This document shows positions 46,947 to 57,725 of a DNA stretch of 64,000 nucleotides, in pieces; position 1 is the first letter of the stretch; each line of letters opens with the position of its first letter. The DNA is taken from NCBI RefSeq assembly GCF_026262505.1, contig NC_067205.1, forward strand, positions 12,834,001 through 12,898,000, read 5' to 3'. Source of the DNA: Trichomonas vaginalis G3 (taxonomy: Eukaryota; Parabasalia; Trichomonadida; Trichomonadidae). Position numbers and translations under genes: made by a program. Under the pieces are notes generated by a model. The model did no database searches. It was not told the origin of the DNA and worked only from the letters and a program-made list of their open reading frames with translations.

Positions 46947-48047
46947 ATGCAAAAAAGACTTAGTTTCTTCAACGGAGCAGTTCTTGAATCATGCTCTCGT
47001 TTGGACGATATTATTCCTAAAACTAATTTTAGAGTCTCTCCATTCAGTTTATTTGGCGAAAAAGATGGATCTATGCATCTTGAGTGGATTCATCGTCCAT
47101 CCACTTGTCTTCTTATAGAAAAAATTAATGACAAAGTTGCCAGAGAGTACCTAATTAAATCTGCAGATTTCTTAGCAAAAGTTAAACATTTTACAGTTTA
47201 TGTTGAACAATATTTATACGACGCGGAAAAAGCATATACATTTTGGCAGCCATATAACACAGATCAACATGGAAACATAGATTTTATTCTGATTTTTGGA
47301 GGAGACGGAACTCTTCTCCATGCATCTTATTTATTCAACGAATTTTGCCCACCAATTTTATCTTTTGCAGCAGGATCGCTTGGATTCCTTACACAATTTC
47401 AAATGGAGGAATACAAAGATGCGATTGACGATTTAATTCGAGGAGTTCTATACATTAACTCCAGAACTAGATTATTTGGAGAGCTTAAGAACAGCGAAGA
47501 CCAAATATTAGATACAATACAAGCCACAAACGATATAGTTATTATGCCAACTATCGCTTCTTCAGTTTGTTCGATAGATGCTTTTATAGATGGAGAATAT
47601 TTCACAACCGTTATCGGAGATGGACTCATCGTATCAACAGCTACAGGTAGTACAGCTTATAATCTTAGTGCTGGTGGCTGTATGGTTCATCCATCTGTTT
47701 CTTCAATTCTTTTCACTCCAATCTGCGGCCATTCTCTTAACACACAACCAATAGTACTCCCCGATTGCTGCGAAATTTCTTTCAAGATTTCTGAATCAGG
47801 TCGAACAAATAGTCCATATAATATTAACTACGATTCAAAGAGAACTACTATCTCGAAAGGGAATGAACTGTGCGTAAGAATATCCGCATTTCCTTTACCA
47901 ACTGTTTGCAAACAGTCTCCAATTGGAGATTGGCTCCATTCGATTTCAACAGTTTTACGTTGGAACCAGCCAATGATAAATATGACGGCTGATAACAACG
48001 AAGCTATGAAATCTTGCAATATCTCTGATAGAAATACTTATCATTAA
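46947..48047 (+). CDS. NAD(+) kinase
   Basis: The 366-residue product has all ATP-NAD kinase hallmarks: GGDGTLLHA (residues 118-126, GGDG phosphate-binding), GSLGFLTQF (143-151), a QATNDIVIM segment (192-200), and GDGLIVSTATGSTAYNLSAGG (224-244) for NAD binding, with the closing strand HSLNTQPIVLPD. It phosphorylates NAD to NADP with ATP, the only route to NADP. No mitosome or hydrogenosome presequence is obvious, so probably cytosolic (inference). The start ATG is the first in the frame, and the length is normal for eukaryotic NAD kinases. No feature suggests damage. Confidence 0.95.
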   Translation: MQKRLSFFNGAVLESCSRLDDIIPKTNFRVSPFSLFGEKDGSMHLEWIHRPSTCLLIEKINDKVAREYLIKSADFLAKVKHFTVYVEQYLYDAEKAYTFWQPYNTDQHGNIDFILIFGGDGTLLHASYLFNEFCPPILSFAAGSLGFLTQFQMEEYKDAIDDLIRGVLYINSRTRLFGELKNSEDQILDTIQATNDIVIMPTIASSVCSIDAFIDGEYFTTVIGDGLIVSTATGSTAYNLSAGGCMVHPSVSSILFTPICGHSLNTQPIVLPDCCEISFKISESGRTNSPYNINYDSKRTTISKGNELCVRISAFPLPTVCKQSPIGDWLHSISTVLRWNQPMINMTADNNEAMKSCNISDRNTYH

Positions 48048-49389
48048 TTAATATTTATAGAATTAGTAATTCTTATGCAACTTAAGATAGAGAAAATCCA
48101 AAACTCTTTATGTTTATGATTTTGAATTTGAATTTTTTGTAAATTATCATTGTAATTTTATATTAACTATTTCACTATCTTTTTTAGCCTAATGTAATCA
48201 TATTGCCTTTCCGTTCTACTGTTAATGAACAAAATTGAAATTTCAATATTAAATTCTGTATATTTATTATAAAAAAACACTTATGATGTAGTTCGCATTC
48301 TCAACGTATGGGATAATAAAGGAGAGATATACACAAATGATATAAAAATCAAAATATATATCTAATTTCCAATTTATTTTGCATTAATTGGATCATTGAA
48401 TAAATAAAAAGTCTCTTCTAGTTGTTTTGTTGCTACATCTAGCTCTTTCTAAGTTCAAAATAACATCAAGACTTTCCTTGTTGAAGGAATAAAATCATCA
48501 TTATTACTATACATGATATTTGTATAGTATATATCATTTTTATTATTATAGCTGAGATTTTATCACCTTTAAATTGATGAATGAAAAAAATTTAATATCA
48601 GAATCAAAAAAATGTTGGTTTTTTCCACTTCAAAAGGATTGAACTTAAGAGTTTGGATAATAATAAAGCTAGCAGGTTTTCCAAAAAATATTCAAAATCT
48701 ATTTTTTCATATGAAAAATCAAATATTTGATTTTCATTTTTCTTTTTTCGATTTTTTTTTGGAATTTTCACTTATGACATAGGACAGAATGAGTATCTTA
48801 ATTTTATTACAAATCGTATGATATGATGAATTATATTATTATTTTAAAAATACATTTTTGATATCAAATATCAAACCAAATAATATTCAATTTTAAAACA
48901 AACGTATTACACTGTTTACAAATCTAAGCTAAATTAGTAGAGTACATCGATGAAAAGAGTATATAACAGGTTTTTAGTATATTTATTTTCATATTAGATG
49001 TTTCAACACACAATATTAAAATTGTAGTTGGCACATGAGATATCTGAACTTGTTGGCACTAGGTGCATGATAAAGTAAGCTTCAATTTTATACCAATATT
49101 GTAAATTGAACCAATTATACGGCATTGTATTGATGTACAATTCGATTTATGATATAAAACTGATATACTACTTGCACCAGATTGTGCCATCGTAACATTT
49201 AAGAGATTTCACGAGATAATTCTGGATGATTATATAACTCAGGATTGGCTTAGCCGATTTTATCCAAACTACATATGCATAGTCGGCATCTGGAGTTTTA
49301 GGCCATAATTTTGGTTAGATGCGAGCGTTTGTACCTTTGATTTGACGTCTAATAAAAATTGAGATAAAATTTTAAACGTCACTTTTTAA
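48048..49389. other. Intergenic, 1.3 kb, no gene seen
   Basis: A+T-rich. A slightly more G+C-balanced patch at about 49210-49350 has a short GCCGA/TCGGC inverted pair but is not recognised as an RNA gene. Confidence 0.45.
49378..49387 (-). promoter_or_regulatory. GTCACTTTTT start-proximal box
   Basis: Reverse orientation of the AAAAGTGAC word, 2-11 bases before the ATG of the Ser-rich gene. Confidence 0.5.
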
Positions 49390-49869
49390 ATGAATGATTT
49401 TGATTATAAATACCATAAAAGATCACCTAAAAGGTGGAATTTTGATGAGCTTAATAATGAAAAAGAGTACCTAGATAACATTGCTATCGATATTTTAAGT
49501 ACTTGCAGAAGTGAATTTACTGATCCAGAAAATTTTCAATTTAAGCCAGTTATTACACCAACAATTTCCTCACCACATCGTTTAAGCACCGCAAGTTACT
49601 CAAGTATTTCATCTAAATCTGTTTCTAGTCAATCATCAAATTCATCAACTCCACCAAATAGAAATAAATCGCAGACAAGTAATAATTTCGAGTCAAATTC
49701 ACATCAAAGTTTTGCTTCTTTTCTGTCTGATAGCGATCATGAAACATTTAGTAGCTTTGAGAAGAAACCTAAGCCAAAAAAGCAACCAAAACCATATAGA
49801 ATCAAGAGAGATCAAGAAATAGATGAATTTGTCGATAATATTACGGATTATACAAAATGGAGAACATAA
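49390..49869 (+). CDS. Ser-rich low-complexity protein, unknown
   Basis: The 159-residue product starts with a charged segment (NDFDYKYHKRSPKRWNFDELNN), has a Ser/Asn/Thr-rich middle (about 60-120), then Lys/Pro-rich KKPKPKKQPKPYRIKR, and ends EIDEFVDNITDYTKWRT. No domain is recognised. The basic Lys-Pro stretch could be a nuclear localisation signal (guess). It starts directly after a GTCACTTTTT box, which supports its being a real gene. Confidence 0.6.
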   Translation: MNDFDYKYHKRSPKRWNFDELNNEKEYLDNIAIDILSTCRSEFTDPENFQFKPVITPTISSPHRLSTASYSSISSKSVSSQSSNSSTPPNRNKSQTSNNFESNSHQSFASFLSDSDHETFSSFEKKPKPKKQPKPYRIKRDQEIDEFVDNITDYTKWRT

Positions 49870-50450
49870 GAGGTATTTTATCCTTGCTGCCCATATCACT
49901 CCTTTTACAATTGATCAGGAAGAATCAACAACCGATTTATTTCAAACAATTTTGCGATAATTTTGATTTGATATCAATTTTATCAATTAATTTCAAATTT
50001 TATTGTCCCTTTGCTTTAAGTAGATTATTTCGAATTGAATTACCATGATATGGTATTCAAATAACTTTCTATTTTAACAATATGAAATACCATATTGATT
50101 TTTATAGATATTGAACCTTTCACCACGCTTACACACGAAGAATGTTACGATCGAATAAAAACTTCATCATCTTTTACCAAATTTAATTTTTTTTATTATT
50201 TTGCTTTTTGTTTGAATAGCTAATTAGAATCATAATGATTTCGGTTAAAATAGATTATATAGCTCCAATTATACTAATGTACTTTAAAATCGATATTCTA
50301 ACATGTTATTAATGATATTAACATGCCATTATGCGGACAAATTTAATTTTTGCACTATGAATTACTTATATTCTGATTTTTATGCTAATTGTCTGAAAGC
50401 AGGAAATCCAGAGAAGAAGTTTGTAAAGTTCTCAAAATAAAGCATTGCAG
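49870..50450. other. Intergenic spacer
   Basis: A+T-rich; a loose ATATGG/CCATAT pairing (about 50049-50096) recalls a weak inverted repeat. No gene. Confidence 0.4.
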
Positions 50451-53400
50451 ATGAGATATCTCCATACGACAATTCAAAACAGCCAAAAGATTCTGCAATG
50501 CATATCCCTTGACCAAAATGAACAGGAAGGCATGGTGCTAGAAATTTTTCGAAATTATGCACAAGTTCTTCTTATTGAAAAAATAAATCAAGAAGTACAA
50601 ATAACAAGACATGAAATGTACCCGTTTGGTGTTGAAATTAAGCACGTAGTTCCAATTGGCTCCCACTTGGCCGTCATTACTAATGATTGTCACTTGATGA
50701 TGACAGAATCCACTCCTCCTTTCAAGCGTGTATCATGCGACAAGCTTTACAAAGGTAACACTCCTACGAGCATCCCTATTGCTCACTGCGCAGCGTCAAC
50801 AAACGGAGAATTTCTTGTTTGTTGTGGCTATGTTGGAAACGCAGTTGTAGCTTCATTCGATTCAGAAGATAAACCAACAATCAAAACCATCAAATTCCCA
50901 GAAAACTTCATCATTCATAGCGCAGTTGCTACAGAAATGCCAGAATATTTTGCATTTTTAATCTCATCTATTGAAACCAATCAAAAGCATATCATTAAAA
51001 TCGATGTCAATGATTCAAAGCTCTTCGAACACATAGAAGTTGATAATGATTCTCGCGAATTAATTTCAGTTTTTAACAACGAAGGTTACGCAAAGCAATA
51101 CTTATTCACTGACCACAAATTCAAAGCTGGAGTATTCCAAGGTGTTGTTGAAGTACCAATTGAAGCTCCTGTCGCTTCTTATTTCTCAAATATGGCAGGT
51201 GAACTTGCTTATCAATTGACCAACGGCAAAATCTACGTTTGCGATCCGAAAGACTTCCAAATCACACCTCGCGGAGAACTACCTTTGATCTCTCATTTCT
51301 GTCCCCTACCAAATGACCTTCTTCTATGCGTTGCAGAGCATGGAGATGCGTTCGTCGTTCAAGTAGCTCATACAAGCGGTCTCTGCAATAACTCAATTAA
51401 CTTCGAATACTTCCCTAGAACTCCAATTCCTTTAATGCCCGTAATTTCAAACGCTCAGTTCGTAGAAAACGATATGGTTGTTTGCAGTGGTGTTGGCAAG
51501 TACACAAACATCGTTACAATAAGCAATACAATACCTCATACGATATCTCAGATTGATTACAACCAACAAGAGTATTTTTCACGTAATTGCCCAACATTCA
51601 AACAATTGTCGAAATTCCCGAACCACCAATTACAGTTATTTGCACTCCAAGAAGGAATTCTTGTTTCTACGCCGAAAGCAACAGTCAGCGTTACAGGAAG
51701 CTTCAGCAAAGCCTTACAATCCCAGAAAACCATCAAAGCAGGAGTTTTCAATGGCGAAACTGTTCAGATTCACGATCATGGTATTGCATGCTTAACTTCT
51801 GGCAAACAGTGGTATAGCGACAATATTCTCGTGGCAGCAGAGATCACAAATGATATGATCGTGGTCTGTGAACCAACAGGGGATGTCTCATTATTAGGTA
51901 CAGACTTAACCGTGGTCGCTAAGACAAATATACCTGCAGCGAAATGTTTCTGTTTCTGCGACGAACTACTCGCTGTCGCATCCGATAGCGATAAAGGAAC
52001 GGCCATTATTACAATTTACTCGAAAGACCTTACGCCAACGGACAATGTCCTTCAGCTTACAACACCCGTGAACAGTATGGTCTATATTGAAGAGCAGAAT
52101 GCTTTGTTCGCTTCAGCTTTCAGTGGTAATGTAAATAAATATGCTTTCGACAACCTCGGTAACATTGTTCAGAGCACACAGACCATCCTTACGACAGCAG
52201 TCCCTGCTTCGCTTCTCAAATTCCATGATTCTGTTTTAATTATTGCAGATAAAGTTTTTTACTTCTTCGGAGACGAACTATTCGCAATGAGACTTGATAC
52301 AGAAGAAATCATTGCGGCTGCCTCTCTTCCGAACGAGAAATCTTTTGTCATTCTCACTAAAAACGACAAACTCCAGCAAATAGACGTAGAAAACACCGAA
52401 AACGACGTAAACAGAGTCTTGTTCCCCGTCAGCCAAATGCCAAGAAGGGTTATCGTTGATGGAAAACGCTCATATATCATATGCAGGTCGAATCGTGGCT
52501 TAAATACCATATCAAGCATTGTTGTCATAGATAAGGAGATCAATCTCGGTACTTATCCAACAAAAACTTATGAAATGGGAATTGAAGTCACTTCACTTAC
52601 TGTTTTACCTGGCCATTGCATTATCGTATGCACGAACAACTACCACAAAAACACATGGAGCCTGACGAAGTACGATTGCACGAATCCAACATGTTTTGTC
52701 GAAATTATCTCGAAGAAACAATTTGGATTGCAATCTCCGCAAGCCGTTACGTATGTTCCATCACAGAAAGCAATATTATACAGTAGAGCTGGCGATCAGT
52801 CCTCATTGATGGGCGTTGACGAAGATTTGAAGAGTGATTGGAAATTCCGTATAGTTTTCAATTCATTTTCAATGCTAACTGTTATAAATAATACTGTATG
52901 GTGCGCTTCTTCCATGGATAGAGTCTCCGCGATCAAATTTATCACTGATTCAAAGACACAAACACAGAAAACAATTTTGGCGACTGAAGCCATGCCAAGG
53001 CAGGCCACAGCTATCGTAGGTTTAGACGATAATTCAGTTGCTGTAGGAGATAAATTTGGAGGAATCACAATCCTCAGACTTAGCGATGATTTCGCTGTCG
53101 ACATCCCATGGAAGTTCGCAACATCATCTACCGCATTAATACAATACAGCGAAGGCCAGAAGAAGCCAATTCCATTAGATGTAGGTCGAATTGACAGAGT
53201 TGCTTCTTTCATGGTCGGAGAGATGGTCACTTCACTTATGGTATCTCCTGCATCAAAGACTTTGTATTATACAACATTACTTGGTCAGATTGGTGTTTTG
53301 ATTCCAATTTCAAACGAAGAAGAGTTTAACAGCTTGGCTTCCGTTGAAACACAGACAGAGAAGGCTTGCTCGAACTTCTTCGGATTGATGTATCCAAAGG

Positions 53401-53561
53401 CTATAGATAGCGGAAGAATGGGTATCTTAAACTGCGATATGATTGAGATGCTCAGATTATTACAGGAATCAGATCAAGAGAGAATAGAACAGGGTCTTAA
53501 GATCCATAAAGAAGCAATAATGGGCCTTATTTGCAGACTCAAAGCCAGTGCAAAGTTTTAG
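50451..53561 (+). CDS. SF3B3: SF3B3 / Rse1 (SF3b complex beta-propeller subunit)
   Basis: I start at ATG 50451; a TTG two codons earlier is not a eukaryotic start. The 1036-residue product is beta-propeller throughout, with the CPSF-A/DDB1 superfamily C-terminus. Landmarks fit SF3B3: VGDKFGGITILRLSDD, RVASFMVGEMVTSLMV, LYYTTLLGQIGVLIPISN and LMYPKAIDSGRMGILNCDMIEML. The protein stabilises SF3b in the U2 snRNP during branch-site recognition. It is about 180 residues shorter than human SF3B3 (about 1217), mainly in propeller loops. That a complete gene is kept shows that splicing persists although no intron is visible in the window. Confidence 0.8.
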   Translation: MRYLHTTIQNSQKILQCISLDQNEQEGMVLEIFRNYAQVLLIEKINQEVQITRHEMYPFGVEIKHVVPIGSHLAVITNDCHLMMTESTPPFKRVSCDKLYKGNTPTSIPIAHCAASTNGEFLVCCGYVGNAVVASFDSEDKPTIKTIKFPENFIIHSAVATEMPEYFAFLISSIETNQKHIIKIDVNDSKLFEHIEVDNDSRELISVFNNEGYAKQYLFTDHKFKAGVFQGVVEVPIEAPVASYFSNMAGELAYQLTNGKIYVCDPKDFQITPRGELPLISHFCPLPNDLLLCVAEHGDAFVVQVAHTSGLCNNSINFEYFPRTPIPLMPVISNAQFVENDMVVCSGVGKYTNIVTISNTIPHTISQIDYNQQEYFSRNCPTFKQLSKFPNHQLQLFALQEGILVSTPKATVSVTGSFSKALQSQKTIKAGVFNGETVQIHDHGIACLTSGKQWYSDNILVAAEITNDMIVVCEPTGDVSLLGTDLTVVAKTNIPAAKCFCFCDELLAVASDSDKGTAIITIYSKDLTPTDNVLQLTTPVNSMVYIEEQNALFASAFSGNVNKYAFDNLGNIVQSTQTILTTAVPASLLKFHDSVLIIADKVFYFFGDELFAMRLDTEEIIAAASLPNEKSFVILTKNDKLQQIDVENTENDVNRVLFPVSQMPRRVIVDGKRSYIICRSNRGLNTISSIVVIDKEINLGTYPTKTYEMGIEVTSLTVLPGHCIIVCTNNYHKNTWSLTKYDCTNPTCFVEIISKKQFGLQSPQAVTYVPSQKAILYSRAGDQSSLMGVDEDLKSDWKFRIVFNSFSMLTVINNTVWCASSMDRVSAIKFITDSKTQTQKTILATEAMPRQATAIVGLDDNSVAVGDKFGGITILRLSDDFAVDIPWKFATSSTALIQYSEGQKKPIPLDVGRIDRVASFMVGEMVTSLMVSPASKTLYYTTLLGQIGVLIPISNEEEFNSLASVETQTEKACSNFFGLMYPKAIDSGRMGILNCDMIEMLRLLQESDQERIEQGLKIHKEAIMGLICRLKASAKF

Positions 53562-54167
53562 AAATAATATTATTTTTATTTTTTATTATAATGTCATAAA
53601 ATTTTATTATACAGGTTTTAAAGATGCACTCTTTTTATGCATTACTGTTACATAATCTAGAAAAATGAAAAATCAAGATATATGTTCGCGAAAAGCCTGA
53701 AAAAGTAAAGATTCAAGAAAATATATGATTTACTGCATTATGCAAATTATATTTAGGCTCCTATTGGAAATCAATTGATTCTGGATGAGATGATGATCAT
53801 ATTTGAAATCAAATTATATGTTATTAGTAAAGAGATTGTAGCTATGCCCATATCACATAAAAATCTTTCTATATAGACCCATCTCAATCGTGCTTCTATG
53901 AGTTCATAGCTCTAATTTATGAGATTTGTCCAATCATCTTTAAGATAGTTCGTTTTGGTGTAATATTTTATAACTTGGAAGTTTTCTATTGAAAGTAATT
54001 GAATATCAGACAATGTTTGCTGAGATCTGTTCTAAAAAGATCTCAAAGAACTGAATAATGCTTATTTGGAGCAGAATTTGCTGATATAGAGTGGTAGCTA
54101 TATTGGGAATGATCGCTAACATGCTTTTTAGTTACAAGTAGTGAGAATTTCTCAAAAGTGACAATAA
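53562..54167. other. Intergenic spacer with AAAAGTGACA box at its end
   Basis: A+T-rich, no gene. AAAAGTGACAA at 54154-54164 stands 3 bases before the HMG-box gene ATG. Confidence 0.45.
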
Positions 54168-55109
54168 ATGGATTCTGAGAAAAAGAAAGGGAGAAAACCA
54201 AAGAATGCCAAGAATGAGAAGCCAACAAAGGAAAAAGGAAAGAAGGGAAAAGGCAATAATAAAAAAGATGCAGCAATAAAAGAGGAAGCAAAGCAAGATA
54301 AGCAAATTAAAAAGAGATCCGCATGGAATTTCTACTTTGGTGAAGTTCGCCAGCAGCTTCAACAAGAATTTCCAGATAAGACCTTCCCAGAAATCACAAA
54401 AATCGCTTCAGAACGATTTAAGAACCTTGATCCTAAACTGAAAGAAAAATACAACGAACAAGCCCTTAAATCAAAAGCTATATACGAAAGTACTATCCAA
54501 GCTCAAAATCCAGAAAATGCTCCGATTTCCAAAGCCGAAAAAGAAAGGAAACAAAAAATTTCTCCATACTTTAGATTTTCTGTTTTGAAACATGAAGAAT
54601 TAAAGAAGAACAATCCAGACATGACATACAAAGAGCGTGCTGCAATAGTTTGGGATGTTTGGAAATCTTTATCGATGATTGAAAAGACATATTTCGAAAC
54701 AGACGCAAGTGCTGCTACAGCCTCTCTTGAGCATCACGAAGAGCCAAAGGATGAGGAAGAAAAGAAGAATTCTGACGCTGAAAAAGATAATTCCGATAAA
54801 GAAGACCATTCAGACAACGAAACAGGAAATCAGAGTAAGGATACTACAGATGATCATCCAGATGATCAACCAGATAACGAAGAATCAAATAATCAAGAAC
54901 AAGATGAAAATCAACACTCAGAAGCTCAGCAAGAACATTCAGAGGCACAACAGGAGCACTCTGAAGCTCAACAAGAACATGAAAAAGAGAAAACTTATAC
55001 AGAAACAAAGAAAAATGAAGAAAGTGTAAATTCTGAAAAAATCAATCCAGAAAATACAAATAACGATGTCAAACAAGTAGAAAACGAGCCTGCTAAAGCA
55101 GAAAATTGA
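54168..55109 (+). CDS. Two-box HMG chromatin protein
   Basis: The 313-residue product has a Lys-rich start (1-48), HMG box A (about 49-109: KKRSAWNFYFGEVRQQLQQ, then ITKIASERFKNLDPKLKEKY), HMG box B (about 129-185: ISPYFRFSVLKHEELKK, RAAIVWDVWKSLSMIEKTYF), and a long acidic tail (about 188-313) with repeated QQEHSEA units. Tandem boxes with an acidic tail are the HMGB/Nhp6-like chromatin-architecture layout; they bend DNA without strict sequence choice. The AAAAGTGACAA box adjoins the ATG. Box B is more divergent than box A. Confidence 0.85.
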   Translation: MDSEKKKGRKPKNAKNEKPTKEKGKKGKGNNKKDAAIKEEAKQDKQIKKRSAWNFYFGEVRQQLQQEFPDKTFPEITKIASERFKNLDPKLKEKYNEQALKSKAIYESTIQAQNPENAPISKAEKERKQKISPYFRFSVLKHEELKKNNPDMTYKERAAIVWDVWKSLSMIEKTYFETDASAATASLEHHEEPKDEEEKKNSDAEKDNSDKEDHSDNETGNQSKDTTDDHPDDQPDNEESNNQEQDENQHSEAQQEHSEAQQEHSEAQQEHEKEKTYTETKKNEESVNSEKINPENTNNDVKQVENEPAKAEN

Positions 55110-55897
55110 TTTGTATATTGTTTTAATTTATATATTAATAAATTTTTGTCTTTATTATTGTTGTAATTCTCATACTTCTACCATTTGATAGCCATTGTAT
55201 TTTATTGCAAGTAACACACCTAGATGTTTTTTTTTATAACTTAGAATATGATATCTCAGAATTTTCATAGAGGTAAACTTGTGAAATATATCTTGCAGTA
55301 ATTTACCATTGAAGGGACTTCTTTTTATTTAGAAAGAAACGCTAAATGATCTTTACATTATGGTGTTTTATGGATCTATCCGAATAAATTTTATGGGTTA
55401 TCAAATTTTCTTTTTTTTCTCATAATAGACATGTTTTCATTCCATGTAAATATGCTCATTATATACATCAGTCCATATAGATACATATTGCTATAAGGGA
55501 TTTACTCTCAAACATTTTATATGATGAGCTAGATGCAATTAAACTATACTTAAATTGAGTTCAATTAAGATTGATTTTTATGTTACAAATGGGACTTTGA
55601 GTCCAGTATACTATGATAAAATCGTAAGCATATCGTACCTAAGGCAAATATATACCAAAAGTTATACTAGTTCAATCCATTGCCTTTATCTCAAAATACA
55701 CTGGATAACTTGTGTCACTTTTCCAAAGATATGAAAAACAAAAAAAAGTTTGATTCCTTTGATTTGTTAGTTAGAGTTTTCTGTTCATTTAATCATTTAA
55801 CTATTATACATGCTTTTTATTATATCAAATAGTAATTTTTAAAATATTTTTTTGAGGCGTCGGTTGAAAAAATTGAATAAGTGAAGTTGCATTTATA
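55110..55897. other. Intergenic spacer, possible small upstream frame
   Basis: A TGTCACTTTTCC box at about 55713 is followed about 8 bases on by an ATG opening a 41-codon frame (55731-55856), ending 41 bases before the protease ATG. No resemblance to known peptides. It may be an upstream frame on a long protease leader, or chance. Confidence 0.4.
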
Positions 55898-57256
55898 ATG
55901 GTCCTTTCGTTTTTGTTTGCATCATTATGTCTTAGTGAGAACCTCCCACTTTGGCCGAAGACTTATCATCTTCGAGGCAAGTGGCAAATTCCTTACCAAA
56001 AAATCAATATTCCTTTCCTTGTTCAAACAGATTTAAAGAAAAACAGGCAATCAGAAACAAGCTACGAAAATCTCCTTAACGAAATCCATATTTTAGGCAC
56101 TGGTGTTTATCAGCTTCAAGTTTCTTCAGAAGTTGGCCCAACCTGCCACTTATCTCCAGTTGATGACCCAGATGATGATGAATTAACAGAATACCTTCCA
56201 ACAGACAACAAGCAGTGGAAATACAAGGGAACAACTGTTATCAATGGCAAAGAAGCTAAATATTGGCAATATGACTATGAAGGCATCGACAGATGGTACA
56301 ATCGCTTCTATGTTGAGAAGAATACAAATACACCACTTCGCTATCTCATGAATGGTCCAAGTATTCGTGGATCACACGCCTCAGTCTACATTTTCGATAT
56401 TGAAGACTTCGGTCCAGAGCTTGACGAATCTCTTTTCTTAGTTCCAAACGGCTGCATCAATTCCACAGAGTCATCTGGTCGCCGTCGTCGTGATCTTTCT
56501 CGTCCACGTCTTCCAAAGGGATCCAATGCCGAAACATGCCCAACATACGATCAGAAGGTCATCCAGAACCTTCCAGAGTCATTTTCATGGCGTAATGTCC
56601 CATACGTCCTCGAATATCCACATGATCAAGCTGTTTGTGGTACATGCTTCGCATTCGGTGCATCCGAGGCTATCAATGGTCAGTTCTCTCTCAGAGCTAA
56701 TAGATCAATCATTACTTCAGTCCAACAACTCGTTGATTGCACATGGGGCACAATTAACTACGCATGCGATGGCGGCGAGCACGACGAAATCTACAGGATC
56801 CTTAGGGAATCAAAGATGGAGCTCACACTCGAAGATGAGTATCCATATCTCGGAGTTGGCAGTTATTGCGGCAAAAACTTCAAGCATACAGTTGGCTACG
56901 TCAAGGGATGCTATAAGATCCCAGAGCACGACAACGAGAAGCTCAAATCCGCTCTCTTCGAGCACGGACCACTTGCTGTCGGAATTATCGCTGATCAGGA
57001 TGGTTTCGGCACATTAACAGACAACATCTACGATAACGCTAACTGCTACGTCCACGACAAGGTAAAGATCGACCATTCCGTACTTCTTACAGGATGGAAG
57101 AGAATTAACGGCGTCGACGCTTGGGAAATCATGAACTCATGGTCAGACGTCTGGGGCGATCATGGCTTTGGATACATTGTAATGGGAGATCACGATTGTG
57201 GCATCACGGAGGACGTATTCTTCCCAATTGTCCACTTCGAAGAAAAATTCTATTAA
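55898..57256 (+). CDS. Secreted papain-like (C1A) cysteine peptidase with an unusual N-terminal domain
   Basis: The 452-residue product starts with a signal peptide (about 1-13), then an N-terminal region of about 180 residues (YHLRGKWQIPYQKINIPF onwards) resembling that of counting-factor-associated C1 peptidases of amoebae. A polybasic linker GRRRRD (194-199) follows, then the peptidase. Active-site residues are visible: oxyanion Gln244 and catalytic Cys250 (DQAVCGTCFAFG, with Thr-Cys-Phe where papains have Ser-Cys-Trp), His393 (DHSVLLTGW) and Asn413 (NSWSDVWG). All four are intact. Trichomonad C1 peptidases are lysosomal or secreted virulence factors (family knowledge). A 224-bp piece of the propeptide region is repeated 3.8 kb downstream. 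Confidence 0.85.
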   Translation: MVLSFLFASLCLSENLPLWPKTYHLRGKWQIPYQKINIPFLVQTDLKKNRQSETSYENLLNEIHILGTGVYQLQVSSEVGPTCHLSPVDDPDDDELTEYLPTDNKQWKYKGTTVINGKEAKYWQYDYEGIDRWYNRFYVEKNTNTPLRYLMNGPSIRGSHASVYIFDIEDFGPELDESLFLVPNGCINSTESSGRRRRDLSRPRLPKGSNAETCPTYDQKVIQNLPESFSWRNVPYVLEYPHDQAVCGTCFAFGASEAINGQFSLRANRSIITSVQQLVDCTWGTINYACDGGEHDEIYRILRESKMELTLEDEYPYLGVGSYCGKNFKHTVGYVKGCYKIPEHDNEKLKSALFEHGPLAVGIIADQDGFGTLTDNIYDNANCYVHDKVKIDHSVLLTGWKRINGVDAWEIMNSWSDVWGDHGFGYIVMGDHDCGITEDVFFPIVHFEEKFY

Positions 57257-57725
57257 ATAATAAATAATCAGTTCTTATTACTTACTTTTTTTCCTTCTCT
57301 ATTTACTTTATTTTCAATTTTGATATTTTGAAAAATTCAAATGAAAATTCTCTTGACCAGATATTCAAATAATAATATTTTAAAGAATTCGAATATTCCC
57401 CACATTCTCAAATTGATCTAATGAATCATTCACTGAATCATATTGAAAAAATAGTTCATTACCATTTAAATTCAGCCGCGAAAACATAAATGCGAAATTG
57501 AACAATAGTTGAGAAAAAGTCTTCTTAAAAAATTTGATTTCTTAGACTTTTAATATTCACTATAATATATAAATTTGAAGTACATCATGAAAACTCTTAG
57601 AAAAAGAAGTATAGTGACTATAAATAGACCAATATTATGATCATATATGATGCATAACTAATAAATTGATTAATAAAAGCAAGCAGAGCAAAATATATTA
57701 AAAAAAGTTTTAAAAATAATGAAAT
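57257..57725. other. Spacer, duplicated downstream
   Basis: Convergent spacer. Roughly 57390-57520 is similar to 60300-60470, so it belongs to the duplicated cassette. Confidence 0.5.
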
